Assembly: GCA_017411665.1 (NCBI GenBank)
Contig: JAFQPT010000374.1
Location: forward strand, 1-6,426
From: Oscillospiraceae bacterium
Lineage (GTDB): Bacteria > Bacillota_A > Clostridia > Oscillospirales > Oscillospiraceae
DNA length: 6,426 nucleotides
Reading direction: 5' to 3'
The notes under the pieces are model-generated. The model was not told where the DNA came from, did no database searches, and saw only the letters and a program-made list of their open reading frames with translations. Positions within the stretch are counted from its first letter, which is position 1. Every line of letters begins with the position of its first letter. The translations under genes were made by a program, and so were the position numbers. Shown here in pieces: positions 1-6,312 of the stretch.

Positions 1-50
1 CCTTGCCTAAAGGGGGGAAGGACGAGCGAAGCGAGGACAGGGGGGATATT
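1..50. repeat. Dispersed intergenic repeat, left copy (cut by window edge)
   Basis: This stretch is G-rich and carries the 13-base core CGAGCGAAGCGAG at 23-35. The same core occurs in the same orientation at 2815-2827, again just after a G-run (AAGGGGAG there, GGGGGGAAG here). Outside the core the two copies differ, so they are related family members and not a recent duplication. Sequences of this kind are scattered between genes in many Clostridia, and no coding function is apparent. The left boundary lies outside the window. Confidence 0.6.
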
Positions 51-68
51 CTGGGAGTAGTCTATAAA

Positions 69-107
69 ATAAGACCTGCTGATTGTAAATAAATCGGCAG
101 GTCTTAT
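69..107 (-). terminator. Probable bidirectional terminator after the XRE regulator
   Basis: The arms 69-84 and 92-107 form a 16-pair stem around a 7-base loop, with only the 80/96 pair imperfect. The regulator's stop codon (104-106) lies inside the outer stem. On the minus strand the stem is followed by a short TTTTATAG run, and on the plus strand by CTTTTG, so it could stop transcription from either side. It separates the defence module from whatever lies to the left. Confidence 0.7.
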
Positions 108-307
108 CTTTTGTTAAATTCTTCACCGGTAATTAGATAGTTGATTGAAACATTGAAATAATCGGACATTTTTAAAAGCATAGATAGGGAGGGTTCGCGT
201 TTTCCATTCTCGTAGTACGACAACGCTTCTCGCGTAATGTTCAAATCCATAGCAACTTTTTGCTGATTTAAGTTGCGCTGTTTACGAATCATTCTTAGTC
301 CAATCAT
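104..307 (-). CDS. Small XRE/Cro-family HTH regulator, probable controller of the adjacent modification operon
   Basis: This 67-residue protein is a single helix-turn-helix domain. Helix 2 lies near residues 15-22 (QQKVAMDL) and recognition helix 3 near 25-34 (TREALSYYEN), followed by the usual YENGKREPS turn and the YFNVSINYLITG end of the HTH_3 fold. Nothing else is present, so it probably acts as a DNA-binding dimer. The ATG at 305-307 is preceded by AAGGGTG (313-319) five bases away, which supports this start. It is transcribed divergently from the methyltransferase operon across a spacer of about 78 bp that carries two inverted repeats, its likely operators. Size and position match controller (C) proteins of restriction-modification systems, although classical C genes usually precede the nuclease gene in the same direction. 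A phage-type Cro/CI repressor is the alternative. The domain call is firm and the controller role is inferred. Confidence 0.9.
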   Translation of the reverse strand: MIGLRMIRKQRNLNQQKVAMDLNITREALSYYENGKREPSLSMLLKMSDYFNVSINYLITGEEFNKR

Positions 308-317
308 GCAATCACCC

Positions 318-346
318 TTGCAATCATTGTAACGCTTTGTTACAAT
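318..346 (+). promoter_or_regulatory. Predicted sigma-A promoter of the methyltransferase operon
   Basis: A -35-like TTGCAA (318-323) is followed after 17 bp by TACAAT (341-346), which matches the -10 consensus in five of six positions. The TG at 338-339 one base before it makes an extended -10. Transcription would start near 352-354, leaving a leader of about 33 bases before the ATG at 386. The -10 lies inside the right arm of the palindrome at 325-347, and the -35 overlaps the ribosome binding site of the divergent regulator, so the two genes share very compact control DNA. Confidence 0.6.
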
Positions 347-347
347 G
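325..347. promoter_or_regulatory. Operator-like perfect palindrome O1
   Basis: The arms CATTGTAAC (325-333) and GTTACAATG (339-347) are exact reverse complements around a 5-base spacer (GCTTT). The site fills the spacer and -10 of the predicted operon promoter. By symmetry it also places a mirror TACAAT (326-331) on the minus strand, towards the regulator gene. A dimeric HTH protein bound here would block the operon promoter. That the neighbouring XRE protein is the ligand is inferred from proximity. Confidence 0.7.
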
Positions 348-353
348 AAAAAT

Positions 354-368
354 GTAACATTCTGTTAC
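354..368. promoter_or_regulatory. Operator-like palindrome O2
   Basis: GTAAC (354-358) and GTTAC (364-368) form a second inverted repeat with the same 5-base spacing and the same inner half-sites as the palindrome at 325-347. Extending by one base gives TGTAAC against GTTACG, where the match is lost. The two centres are 25 bp apart. It covers the expected transcription start of the methyltransferase operon. The weaker symmetry suggests a lower-affinity secondary site. Confidence 0.6.
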
Positions 369-385
369 GCGAGAGGGTGGGGGTT

Positions 386-1603
386 ATGGCAAAGAATGCC
401 AGTTTTGACCGTGCAAAAAAAGCAAAACAAGATGAGTTCTATACGCAGCTTACCGATATAGAAAAGGAAATGCGATACTACCGTAAGCATTTCAAAGGGA
501 AGACGGTTTTTTGTAACTGTGATGATCCGTATGAAAGTAATTTCTTTAAATATTTTGTTTTGAACTTCAATAAATTAGGGTTAAAAAAGCTTATAGCAAC
601 GTGCTATGAGACATCTCCGATCATGGGGACAAAATTGAAATATCATACCGATTCAAATGGGCAAATATCATTTTTAAGTGATACGGGTGAACTGGAATTT
701 GAAGGGAACAAAAGACCGTATAAAGCTGTTGTTACGACTGTACGAGATACAACCGGTGATGGCGGCATCGATATGTTCGATGTTGCGGAGCTGTTTAGAT
801 CCAGAGAAAATCAACTGATTGAACTGGATGGTGATGGAGACTTTAGATCTCCAGAGTGCTTGAAATTGTTGAAAGAATCGGATGTTGTGGTAACGAATCC
901 CCCTTTTTCCTTGTTTAGAGAATATGTTTCCACTCTTCTTGAATATAATAAAAACTTCATAATAATTGGGAGTCAAAATGCAATTACATATAAGGAATTT
1001 TTCCCTTTACTGATGCAAAATAAAGTGTGGTTAGGTTATGGGAATGGCGATATGTCTTTCCGAGTTCCAGATTATTTTGAGCCACGTGAAACAAGGTTTT
1101 GGATAGATGAAGAAGGTCAAAAATGGAGATCTCTTGGCAATATAGCGTGGTTTACAAACTTAGATATTCGTAAACGACATGAGGAAATGATACTTGTAAA
1201 AAGATATTCTCCTGAATTATATCCACGATATGATAATTATGATGCGATTGAAGTATCGAAGGTTGCGGATATTCCTTGCGATTATGCTGGTTTGATGGGA
1301 GTGCCAATCACATTTCTTGACAAATATAGTCCAGATCAGTTTGAAATACTTGGTATCACATTGGGAAATACCGTTAATTATGAAATGAAAACGATCTATA
1401 AAAACGCCGTGCAGCATAATAAGGATGGCACCACACAAGGGGGCAGTAAAGTCAATACCCGCGCGGCAATTTTGGTAAAAGAAAAGCCAGTAGGAACTGT
1501 GTACTATACTGCCGACAATGCAGATGGTTATCTTCTTAGTATTTATCCGAGAATTTTAATTTGCAACAAGAATCCCGAACAGCCGAAGGAGGTGCAAGCT
1601 TAA
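386..1603 (+). CDS. EcoRI-family adenine-specific DNA methyltransferase
   Basis: This protein would transfer a methyl group from S-adenosylmethionine to adenine N6 in a specific DNA site. Its 405 residues show the EcoRI-methylase family pattern: a basic start with [11 protein letters not shown] (11-21), VFCNCDDP (41-48) in the place of the SAM-binding motif, the catalytic motif NPPF (171-174, D/NPPY/F type) followed by SLFREYV, and [10 protein letters not shown] (305-314) near the C-terminus. M.EcoRI has about 326 residues, so this is a longer family member. The ATG at 386 is preferred because GAGAGG (371-376) lies nine bases before it; a GTG at 377 in the same frame would leave no room for a ribosome binding site. 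The gene is clearly AT-richer than the right half of the window (for example 13 G/C in 541-600), suggesting transfer. It overlaps the next gene by one base. Family is confident; the recognition sequence cannot be read from this. Confidence 0.93.
   Translation: MAKNASFDRAKKAKQDEFYTQLTDIEKEMRYYRKHFKGKTVFCNCDDPYESNFFKYFVLNFNKLGLKKLIATCYETSPIMGTKLKYHTDSNGQISFLSDTGELEFEGNKRPYKAVVTTVRDTTGDGGIDMFDVAELFRSRENQLIELDGDGDFRSPECLKLLKESDVVVTNPPFSLFREYVSTLLEYNKNFIIIGSQNAITYKEFFPLLMQNKVWLGYGNGDMSFRVPDYFEPRETRFWIDEEGQKWRSLGNIAWFTNLDIRKRHEEMILVKRYSPELYPRYDNYDAIEVSKVADIPCDYAGLMGVPITFLDKYSPDQFEILGITLGNTVNYEMKTIYKNAVQHNKDGTTQGGSKVNTRAAILVKEKPVGTVYYTADNADGYLLSIYPRILICNKNPEQPKEVQA
1586..1594 (+). promoter_or_regulatory. 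Strong ribosome binding site that fixes the nuclease start
   Basis: AAGGAGGTG lies inside the last codons of the methyltransferase gene, eight bases before the ATG at 1603. It selects that ATG over the in-frame TTG at 1561, which has no comparable site. The TAATG overlap of stop and start suggests translational coupling, so the nuclease is made with or after the methyltransferase. Confidence 0.85.
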
Positions 1604-2712
1604 TGGAAATTACAGAATTAAAAGTTACCATCGGTGAAGTGTATGAAGGTTACTTCAACGATGCCGAAGAAGGAGTTGTAGGTTACGATGAGCGCCTTGA
1701 TATTCGTCCGAGATATCAGCGTGAATTTGTTTATAAGGACAAGCAGCGTGATGAAGTGATCCGTACTGTAATGAAAGGCCTGCCGCTGAATGTGATTTAC
1801 TGGTGCAAGGTGAAAAAAGAAGATGGAACGGTCGGTTACGAAGTGCTGGATGGTCAGCAGCGCACAATTTCCGTGTGCGAATATGTAGATGGTTCTTTCT
1901 CCGTTGATGATAAGTATTTTTACAACCTTCCTGCCGATAAGCAGAAGCAGATTTTGGATTATCCTCTTTTTGTTTATGTGTGTGACGGAACCGATTCCGA
2001 GAAACTGGATTGGTTCAGAATCATCAATATTGCAGGCGAACAGCTTACCGATCAGGAATTGCGGAATGCGGTGTATGCAGGCTCGTGGGTATCCGATGCA
2101 AAGAGATATTTTTCAAAGACCGGATGTGCTGCTGATACGCTCGCCGGCGATTACTTAAAGGGCGCTTCTATCCGTCAGGAATATCTGGAAACTGCAATTC
2201 TGTGGGCGGCAAGTGCAGAGGGGAAAACGATTGAAGCGTACATGGCGCAGCACCAGAACGACCCGAGCGCAGTGATACTCTGGAATTACTTCCGTTCGGT
2301 GATTGAGTGGGTACAGGCAATATTCCCCAAAAAACGAAAAGAAATGAAAGGGTTGCCTTGGGGACTACTTTATAATGCACATGGAAAACGAACCGACCTT
2401 GACCCCAAAAGGCTGGAAAATGAGATTCAGCGTTTGATGGGAGACGAAGATGTGACAAAGAAATCCGGTATCTATGAGTATTTGCTGACCGGAGAGGAAA
2501 AGAAGTTGTCCATTCGTGCCTTTGATCGTCGCGATGCTCTGGCTGCTTACGAAAAACAGGGACACAAGTGTCTTATCTGCGGTGAAACATTTGAGTTTGA
2601 ACAGATGCACGCAGATCATATCACACCGTGGTCTAAGGGCGGAAAAACGATACCTGATAACTGCCAAATGCTTTGCCGTGATTGCAACTTGAAAAAAGGT
2701 GCACAGATATAA
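1603..2712 (+). CDS. DUF262 (GmrS/ParB-like) plus HNH nuclease, probable restriction partner
   Basis: This 369-residue protein has two recognisable parts. The N-terminal half matches DUF262: RPRYQR (35-40), a long helix, then [10 protein letters not shown] (81-90) with the DGQQR motif that in GmrSD, BrxU and SspE belongs to the nucleotide-hydrolysing ParB-like fold. The C-terminal part (about 305-366) is a classical zinc-bound HNH domain: CLIC (C323, C326), HADHI (H336, D338, H339), DN (352-353) and CRDCN (C358, C361, N362). All key residues are present, so it should be an active metal-dependent DNA endonuclease. Residues 150-300 show no motif I know. It is the second gene of an operon with the methyltransferase, so it is probably the nuclease of a restriction-modification pair. 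A modification-dependent nuclease guarded by the methylase is the main alternative. Its composition is less AT-rich than the methyltransferase. Domain calls are firm; the biological role is inferred. Confidence 0.88.
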   Translation: MEITELKVTIGEVYEGYFNDAEEGVVGYDERLDIRPRYQREFVYKDKQRDEVIRTVMKGLPLNVIYWCKVKKEDGTVGYEVLDGQQRTISVCEYVDGSFSVDDKYFYNLPADKQKQILDYPLFVYVCDGTDSEKLDWFRIINIAGEQLTDQELRNAVYAGSWVSDAKRYFSKTGCAADTLAGDYLKGASIRQEYLETAILWAASAEGKTIEAYMAQHQNDPSAVILWNYFRSVIEWVQAIFPKKRKEMKGLPWGLLYNAHGKRTDLDPKRLENEIQRLMGDEDVTKKSGIYEYLLTGEEKKLSIRAFDRRDALAAYEKQGHKCLICGETFEFEQMHADHITPWSKGGKTIPDNCQMLCRDCNLKKGAQI

Positions 2713-2730
2713 GAAAGAATCTGGTTTTTG

Positions 2731-2751
2731 TGGGGCACCCTCGATGCCCCG
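2731..2751 (+). terminator. Hairpin after the nuclease gene, possible weak terminator
   Basis: GGGGCA (2732-2737) pairs with TGCCCC (2745-2750) across a 7-base loop, 19 bases after the nuclease stop codon. It is GC-rich but followed by GACAAATAAG, with no T-run, so intrinsic termination would be weak. Its position is the main argument for a role at the 3' end of the operon. Confidence 0.35.
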
Positions 2752-2779
2752 ACAAATAAGAATTTGAAAGGGAGCAACG

Positions 2780-3106
2780 CACCTACTTGGCTCCCCTTGG
2801 ATAAGGGGAGCTGTCGAGCGAAGCGAGACTGAGAGGTCGATTTTGAAACATTTTCACGCATTTCCCGACCTCTCCGTCAAAATCGTTCCGATTTTGCCAC
2901 CTCCCCTTCGCAAGGGGAGGCAAGGATGCGGCGAATTTTCGCGATTTAACTTCTTTTTTACGCTTATAAGAAAGTTTTCTTACGCACTGCGTGAAGGAGA
3001 GGTTCTCAAGGGGAACCTTGGCTGGTTCCCCTTGAAATTACGTCGGCGTTAGCCGATATAGCATTTCAGCAGAAATGCTCGCGATTAACAACTTCCGATT
3101 TATCGG
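2780..3106. repeat. Composite palindromic intergenic repeat cluster, right copy
   Basis: Eight inverted repeats follow each other here: CTCCCCTT/AAGGGGAG (2791-2810), GAGAGGTCG/CGACCTCTC (2831-2874), CAAAATCG/CGATTTTG (2878-2896), CCTCCCCTT/AAGGGGAGG (2900-2920), an 11-bp pair CAAGGGGAACC/GGTTCCCCTTG (3007-3034), TCGGC/GCCGA (3043-3056), GCATTTC/GAAATGC (3061-3078) and CCGAT/ATCGG (3095-3106). All arms listed match exactly. The core CGAGCGAAGCGAG (2815-2827) is shared with the copy at 23-35. The CCCCTT/AAGGGG hairpin recurs three times, which suggests that several repeat units sit side by side. It resembles miniature repeats seen between genes in Clostridia. No transposase is present, so any movement would need help from elsewhere. 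Confidence 0.75.
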
Positions 3107-3125
3107 TCAGGGTATTTATAAACGC

Positions 3126-3157
3126 AAACCAGGCATCTCAAACGAGATGCCTGGTTT
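3126..3157 (-). terminator. Terminator of the pseudokinase-lectin gene
   Basis: AAACCAGGCATCTC (3126-3139) and GAGATGCCTGGTTT (3144-3157) pair perfectly over 14 bp with a 4-base loop. It starts 11 bases after the stop codon of the minus-strand gene. On that strand the stem ends in GGTTT and is followed by GCGTTTATAAATA, a modest T-rich tail. It may also stop plus-strand readthrough from the convergent operon. Confidence 0.8.
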
Positions 3158-3168
3158 AATAGTTTCAT

Positions 3169-4563
3169 TTACTTTTCCATGATGTAGCCGATTTTGCCGG
3201 CATAAACATCGGGGTAGTAGGAAGCGGGGTCGTCAATCACGTCGTGATATGCCCAGACACCGTTGGTCTTTACCAGCAGCAGGAAGTTTTCCTGTGCGCC
3301 GGAGGAGCTGCGGTAAGAGGGTTCGCCGCTTGCCCAGGGCATGTATTCTGTGGTCTGACCGCTCAGCCAGACAATGTCACCGGACTTGCGGAAGCCGCCG
3401 ACCCATACCATTTCCAGACCGTACTTATCAGCCAGTGCGCAGATACCCATAAATTCGTTCTGGTCATTGATGGTGACCAGTGTGCCGCCGTTATTCATGC
3501 AGGCTTCCGCGGCCTGAGACCAGGATGCGTTTGCCTTGAGAACATTGTAGCGGGAGGTGTCAATGGTGACAATGGGAGAAGGAGAGGGTGTGGGCGTTGT
3601 TACCAGAAGGGGGTTGTCGGTGACGACAGGGTCAGTATTGCCTGCGGAGTTGTCAGTGACGGGGGGAATGGTAACATCGGGATTGGTGTTGGGGTCCGCC
3701 GTGGGAGCCACAGGGGTGCCGGAGGGATTGCCGGAAAGGGTGGTGTTGTCTGCACCGAACTGCATTGCGACGGCAGCGACCATCAAAATCGCGGCAATCA
3801 GCAGCACTGCAATCAGAGGACGCAGACTCATCTTCTTTTTCTCGGGCTGAACGGGTTCAGCCTTCTTTGCGGGCTTCTTCTTGACGGGCTTGGCTGCATT
3901 GGGGTCAACAGTGACGGTGGCAGCTTCGGCAGCGGCAAGAATGTTTGCCATCATAGTGGATTCCTGCAGCTTCTTCTTTCTGTGAACCGCCAGCTTTTCC
4001 GCCATAACTGCGCTTTTTTCGGGAACTTCTTCCGCAAAGCCTTCGAAAGCCTTGTGCAGGTCGGCTACGGTTGCGTAGCGGTCGGATGCCTTGAAAGCAG
4101 CAGCTTTCTTGATGATTTTGTTCAGGGTGCCGGAAACAGGAGTCTTTTCAAAGGCTTCACCACTCATTCTGCGGCGCAGTGCTTCGGCACGGTCGGATGC
4201 GGTGGCATCGGGGTACAGGAAGGGCAGGCAGCCTGCGTTTGCCCAGGTGTACATCATCATACCGATGGAGTATACGTCGGCCTGCTCGCTGCGTTCATCG
4301 TTCCAGAATACTTCCGGTGCGATATATTCGATTTGGTCGGCAGTGTATCGGATTTTTTCTTCTGCCAGTGCTTCACCCACAGCAACGTTCCCGTCTTCAT
4401 CCATGCTGACGTTTGCAGCATTAAGATTGCCGTGGAACTTGCTTTCACGCGCTTCCAGCGCAGTGCAGATGCCATTGATCAGAGCGACGAACTGTTCGGG
4501 GCTGAGCTGATCGAAACGTCCGCGCAGGGTGTGGGTTTCCCGGAATTTGTTTGCTTCAGACAT
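3169..4563 (-). CDS. Membrane-anchored pseudokinase C-lobe with external C-type-lectin-like domain
   Basis: This 464-residue protein has four parts. Residues 20-175 match the C-lobe of Hanks-type Ser/Thr kinases: LSPEQFVALINGICTALE (helix E), HGNLNAAN where active kinases have HRDLKPxN, VGE (62-64) in place of DFG, IAPE (81-84), ADVYSIGMMMY (95-105) and SDRY (160-163). The glycine loop and catalytic lysine of the N-lobe are absent and the catalytic Asp is Asn46, so no kinase activity is expected. A basic stretch (194-247) precedes one membrane helix (about 248-268). A Thr/Pro/Asp-rich stalk follows (275-335). Residues 336-464 read as a C-type-lectin fold: SWSQAAEAC, GGTLVTINDQNE, MVWVGG, WLSG, PWASGEP, GVWAYHD, IGYIMEK; the canonical EPN/WND calcium residues and cysteine pairs are not evident. 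The basic flank places the lectin domain outside the cell. The ATG at 4563 has GGAG (4572-4575) eight bases before it; the upstream GTG overlaps that site. Confidence 0.88.
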   Translation of the reverse strand: MSEANKFRETHTLRGRFDQLSPEQFVALINGICTALEARESKFHGNLNAANVSMDEDGNVAVGEALAEEKIRYTADQIEYIAPEVFWNDERSEQADVYSIGMMMYTWANAGCLPFLYPDATASDRAEALRRRMSGEAFEKTPVSGTLNKIIKKAAAFKASDRYATVADLHKAFEGFAEEVPEKSAVMAEKLAVHRKKKLQESTMMANILAAAEAATVTVDPNAAKPVKKKPAKKAEPVQPEKKKMSLRPLIAVLLIAAILMVAAVAMQFGADNTTLSGNPSGTPVAPTADPNTNPDVTIPPVTDNSAGNTDPVVTDNPLLVTTPTPSPSPIVTIDTSRYNVLKANASWSQAAEACMNNGGTLVTINDQNEFMGICALADKYGLEMVWVGGFRKSGDIVWLSGQTTEYMPWASGEPSYRSSSGAQENFLLLVKTNGVWAYHDVIDDPASYYPDVYAGKIGYIMEK

Positions 4564-4599
4564 ATTTCTCACTCCGTGAAAATTGGAATATACACCGCA

Positions 4600-4628
4600 A
4601 ATATATCACAATTCCACGATTCAGTCAA
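4600..4628 (-). promoter_or_regulatory. Predicted promoter of the pseudokinase-lectin gene
   Basis: On the minus strand TTGACT (4623-4628) and TATATT (4600-4605) are separated by exactly 17 bp, and TGA directly before the -10 gives an extended -10. Both hexamers match the consensus in five of six positions. Transcription would start near 4593, about 30 bases before the ATG. The -35 lies immediately beyond the hairpin at 4632-4654, so this gene can be expressed separately from the upstream ribonuclease-like gene. Confidence 0.7.
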
Positions 4629-4631
4629 TGC

Positions 4632-4654
4632 AACAGCCCTACTTGAGGGCTGTT
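4632..4654 (-). terminator. Probable terminator hairpin after the MBL/beta-CASP gene
   Basis: AACAGCCCT (4632-4640) and AGGGCTGTT (4646-4654) pair perfectly over 9 bp with a 5-base loop, seven bases beyond the stop codon of the minus-strand gene. On that strand the stem is followed by GCATTGACT, so the T-run is poor and some readthrough into the next gene is plausible. It is placed right against the next promoter. Confidence 0.6.
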
Positions 4655-4661
4655 TTACAGA

Positions 4662-6260
4662 TTATTCCAACATTTTATCGATAATTGCGTTGATGCGTTC
4701 GGTGTAATGGCGCAGTTCCTTGTTGGAACGGCCGCCCAATGTTTTTGCGACTCGCAGCAGCTTTTCTGCGGCGGCAACCAGTTCACCCAGAATGCGTGCA
4801 GACTTGCCCACGCGATCGCTCTTCACAACGGGGATACCTTCTGTGAGGATCTCAAACTGTTCGGTCAGCAGGTTGTAGCAGGTGCCGGAGTAAGGTGCAT
4901 ATGCGGTATAGCCCAGCTTTTCCTGCAAGGTGTCCGCAAAAATGTCGCAGACCTGTGCTTCGCCGTGGTTGACGAACACAGCTGTGGGCTTGCGCTTGAG
5001 CGCGCCGATCCATGCCAGCAGACCGTCTCTGTCCGCGTGGCCGCTCATGCCCGGCAGCCAGCCGATTTCGGCATGAACTGCAATGGCTTCGCCGAAAATT
5101 TTGACGCTGTCTGCACCGTCCATGAGCTTACGGCCCAGTGTGCCTTCTGCCTGATAGCCGACAAACAGCACGGTGGATTCTTCTCTCCACAGGTTGTGCT
5201 TCAAATGATGGCGGATGCGGCCTGCATCGCACATGCCCGATGCGGAAATGATGACTTTGGGTGCAGGGTCATCGTTGATGGCGCGGGATTCATCTACGGA
5301 CTGGGTGGTGGTCAGGCCCGGGAACACCAGAGGATTGACCCCCAGGTCCATGACATACTGGGATTCCTCGTCCAGAAAATCCTTGTCACACTGGAGGAAT
5401 ACACTGGTGGAATTGTCAGCCAGGGGGCTGTCAACGTAAACAGGGAAATCGGGGTGGCCCTTGACCATGTTTTCGTTTTTGATTTCCCGCAGGTAATACA
5501 GCATTTCCTGGGTACGGCCCACTGCAAAAGCAGGGATGACCACGTTGCCGCCACGGTCAAAGGTCTCCTGCAGATATGCTGCCAGCGGCTCAATGACACT
5601 CTTACGTTCTTCGTGGAGACGGTCGCCGTAAGTAGATTCGATGATGACAAAATCCGCTTCGTCAATGGGGACGGGATTGCGGAGAATGGGCTGATTGATG
5701 TTGCCTACGTCACCGGAAAACAGAACCTTGCGTTCTTCGCCGTTTTCCAGCAGCCAGACTTCGATGCTTGCCGAGCCCAGCAGGTGCCCTGCATCATTGA
5801 ACCGAATGGTGACGTGTTCGTTGATTTGCAGCCTCTCGTTGTAGCTGCAGGGGCGCATAAGCTTCAAAAGTCCTTCTGCGTCTTCGGTAGTGTATTTGGG
5901 CTCTACGGGACCCAGACCTGCGCGCATTGCCTTGCGGCTGTCCCGCTCGGCATCCTGCATCTGAATTTTTGCACTGTCACGAAGCATGATGTTTGCCAGC
6001 ATGCAGGTGGCACTGGTGGCATAGACCACGCCTCGGAAGCCGTTTTTATACAGCAGAGGCAGCATACCCGAGTGGTCAATATGTGCGTGGGTCAGCAAAA
6101 CAAAATCGATGGCGTTGGCAGCTACGGGCAATTCGGCATTTTCATACAGGTCCCTTCCCTGCTCCATACCGAAGTCCACCAGACCGCGGACGGTACCGAC
6201 TTCAATTAAGGTGGCACTGCCGGTGACCTCGTGTGCTGCACCGATAAACGTTAATTTCAT
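4662..6260 (-). CDS. MBL-fold/beta-CASP ribonuclease-like protein (Cft2/YSH1-type)
   Basis: This 532-residue protein carries the full set of metallo-beta-lactamase and beta-CASP motifs: VDFG (28-31, Asp29), THAHIDH (57-63), DAGH (156-159, His159), FSGDVG (181-186, Asp184), motif A IIEST (206-210, Glu208), motif B at RHH (350-352) and motif C SGH (406-408, His408). PAFAVGRTQE (243-252) and VNHGE (430-434) are typical of the RNA-specificity part. All zinc ligands appear intact, so it is predicted to be an active zinc-dependent RNA endo- or exonuclease of the Cft2/YSH1 group, in the cytoplasm. The last 70 residues or so form a helical tail of unknown role. The ATG has an excellent AAAGGAGGG (6268-6276) seven bases upstream. 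It starts 52 bp after the probable nucleosidase gene with no clear terminator or promoter between, suggesting co-transcription. The exact RNA substrate is unknown. Confidence 0.92.
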   Translation of the reverse strand: MKLTFIGAAHEVTGSATLIEVGTVRGLVDFGMEQGRDLYENAELPVAANAIDFVLLTHAHIDHSGMLPLLYKNGFRGVVYATSATCMLANIMLRDSAKIQMQDAERDSRKAMRAGLGPVEPKYTTEDAEGLLKLMRPCSYNERLQINEHVTIRFNDAGHLLGSASIEVWLLENGEERKVLFSGDVGNINQPILRNPVPIDEADFVIIESTYGDRLHEERKSVIEPLAAYLQETFDRGGNVVIPAFAVGRTQEMLYYLREIKNENMVKGHPDFPVYVDSPLADNSTSVFLQCDKDFLDEESQYVMDLGVNPLVFPGLTTTQSVDESRAINDDPAPKVIISASGMCDAGRIRHHLKHNLWREESTVLFVGYQAEGTLGRKLMDGADSVKIFGEAIAVHAEIGWLPGMSGHADRDGLLAWIGALKRKPTAVFVNHGEAQVCDIFADTLQEKLGYTAYAPYSGTCYNLLTEQFEILTEGIPVVKSDRVGKSARILGELVAAAEKLLRVAKTLGGRSNKELRHYTERINAIIDKMLE

Positions 6261-6312
6261 GTAAAAACCCTCCTTTATGCGTATGTAGTTGATTCGGATG
6301 GGTCAATTGGGA

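Larger units (their letters stand above)
2713..3168. other. Non-coding spacer packed with inverted repeats
   Basis: No credible gene lies here on either strand. The only plus-strand open frame of note (2843-3052) runs straight through the hairpin repeats and has no ribosome binding site. The spacer separates two convergent units, the plus-strand defence operon and the minus-strand backbone genes. It is filled by the repeat cluster at 2780-3106 and two possible terminators. A small RNA cannot be excluded, but I see no promoter that would support one. Confidence 0.7.

Noticed and set aside
377..385. GTG at 377 as the methyltransferase start
   Set aside because: The only ribosome-binding-like sequence (371-380) would overlap this codon. 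The ATG at 386 has correct spacing and gives the [14 protein letters not shown] start expected for the family.
1561..1602. TTG at 1561 as the nuclease start, adding 14 residues
   Set aside because: The extra residues are the methylase tail read in another frame, and the strong AAGGAGGTG is placed for the ATG at 1603.
2843..3052. Possible 69-residue protein in the repeat cluster
   Set aside because: It translates straight through the palindromic repeats, lacks a ribosome binding site and resembles nothing known. Such frames arise from the repeat itself.
3244..4707. Open frame of 487 codons on the plus strand, opposite the pseudokinase-lectin gene
   Set aside because: It is a Gly/Cys-rich shadow without domain similarity. 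The minus strand has a promoter, a ribosome binding site, a membrane helix and two recognisable domains.
4707..6209. Open frame of 500 codons on the plus strand, opposite the MBL/beta-CASP gene
   Set aside because: The minus-strand protein has every family motif intact and a strong ribosome binding site. The plus frame is rich in Cys, His and Gln with no recognisable domain, as expected for the antisense of a GC-rich gene.
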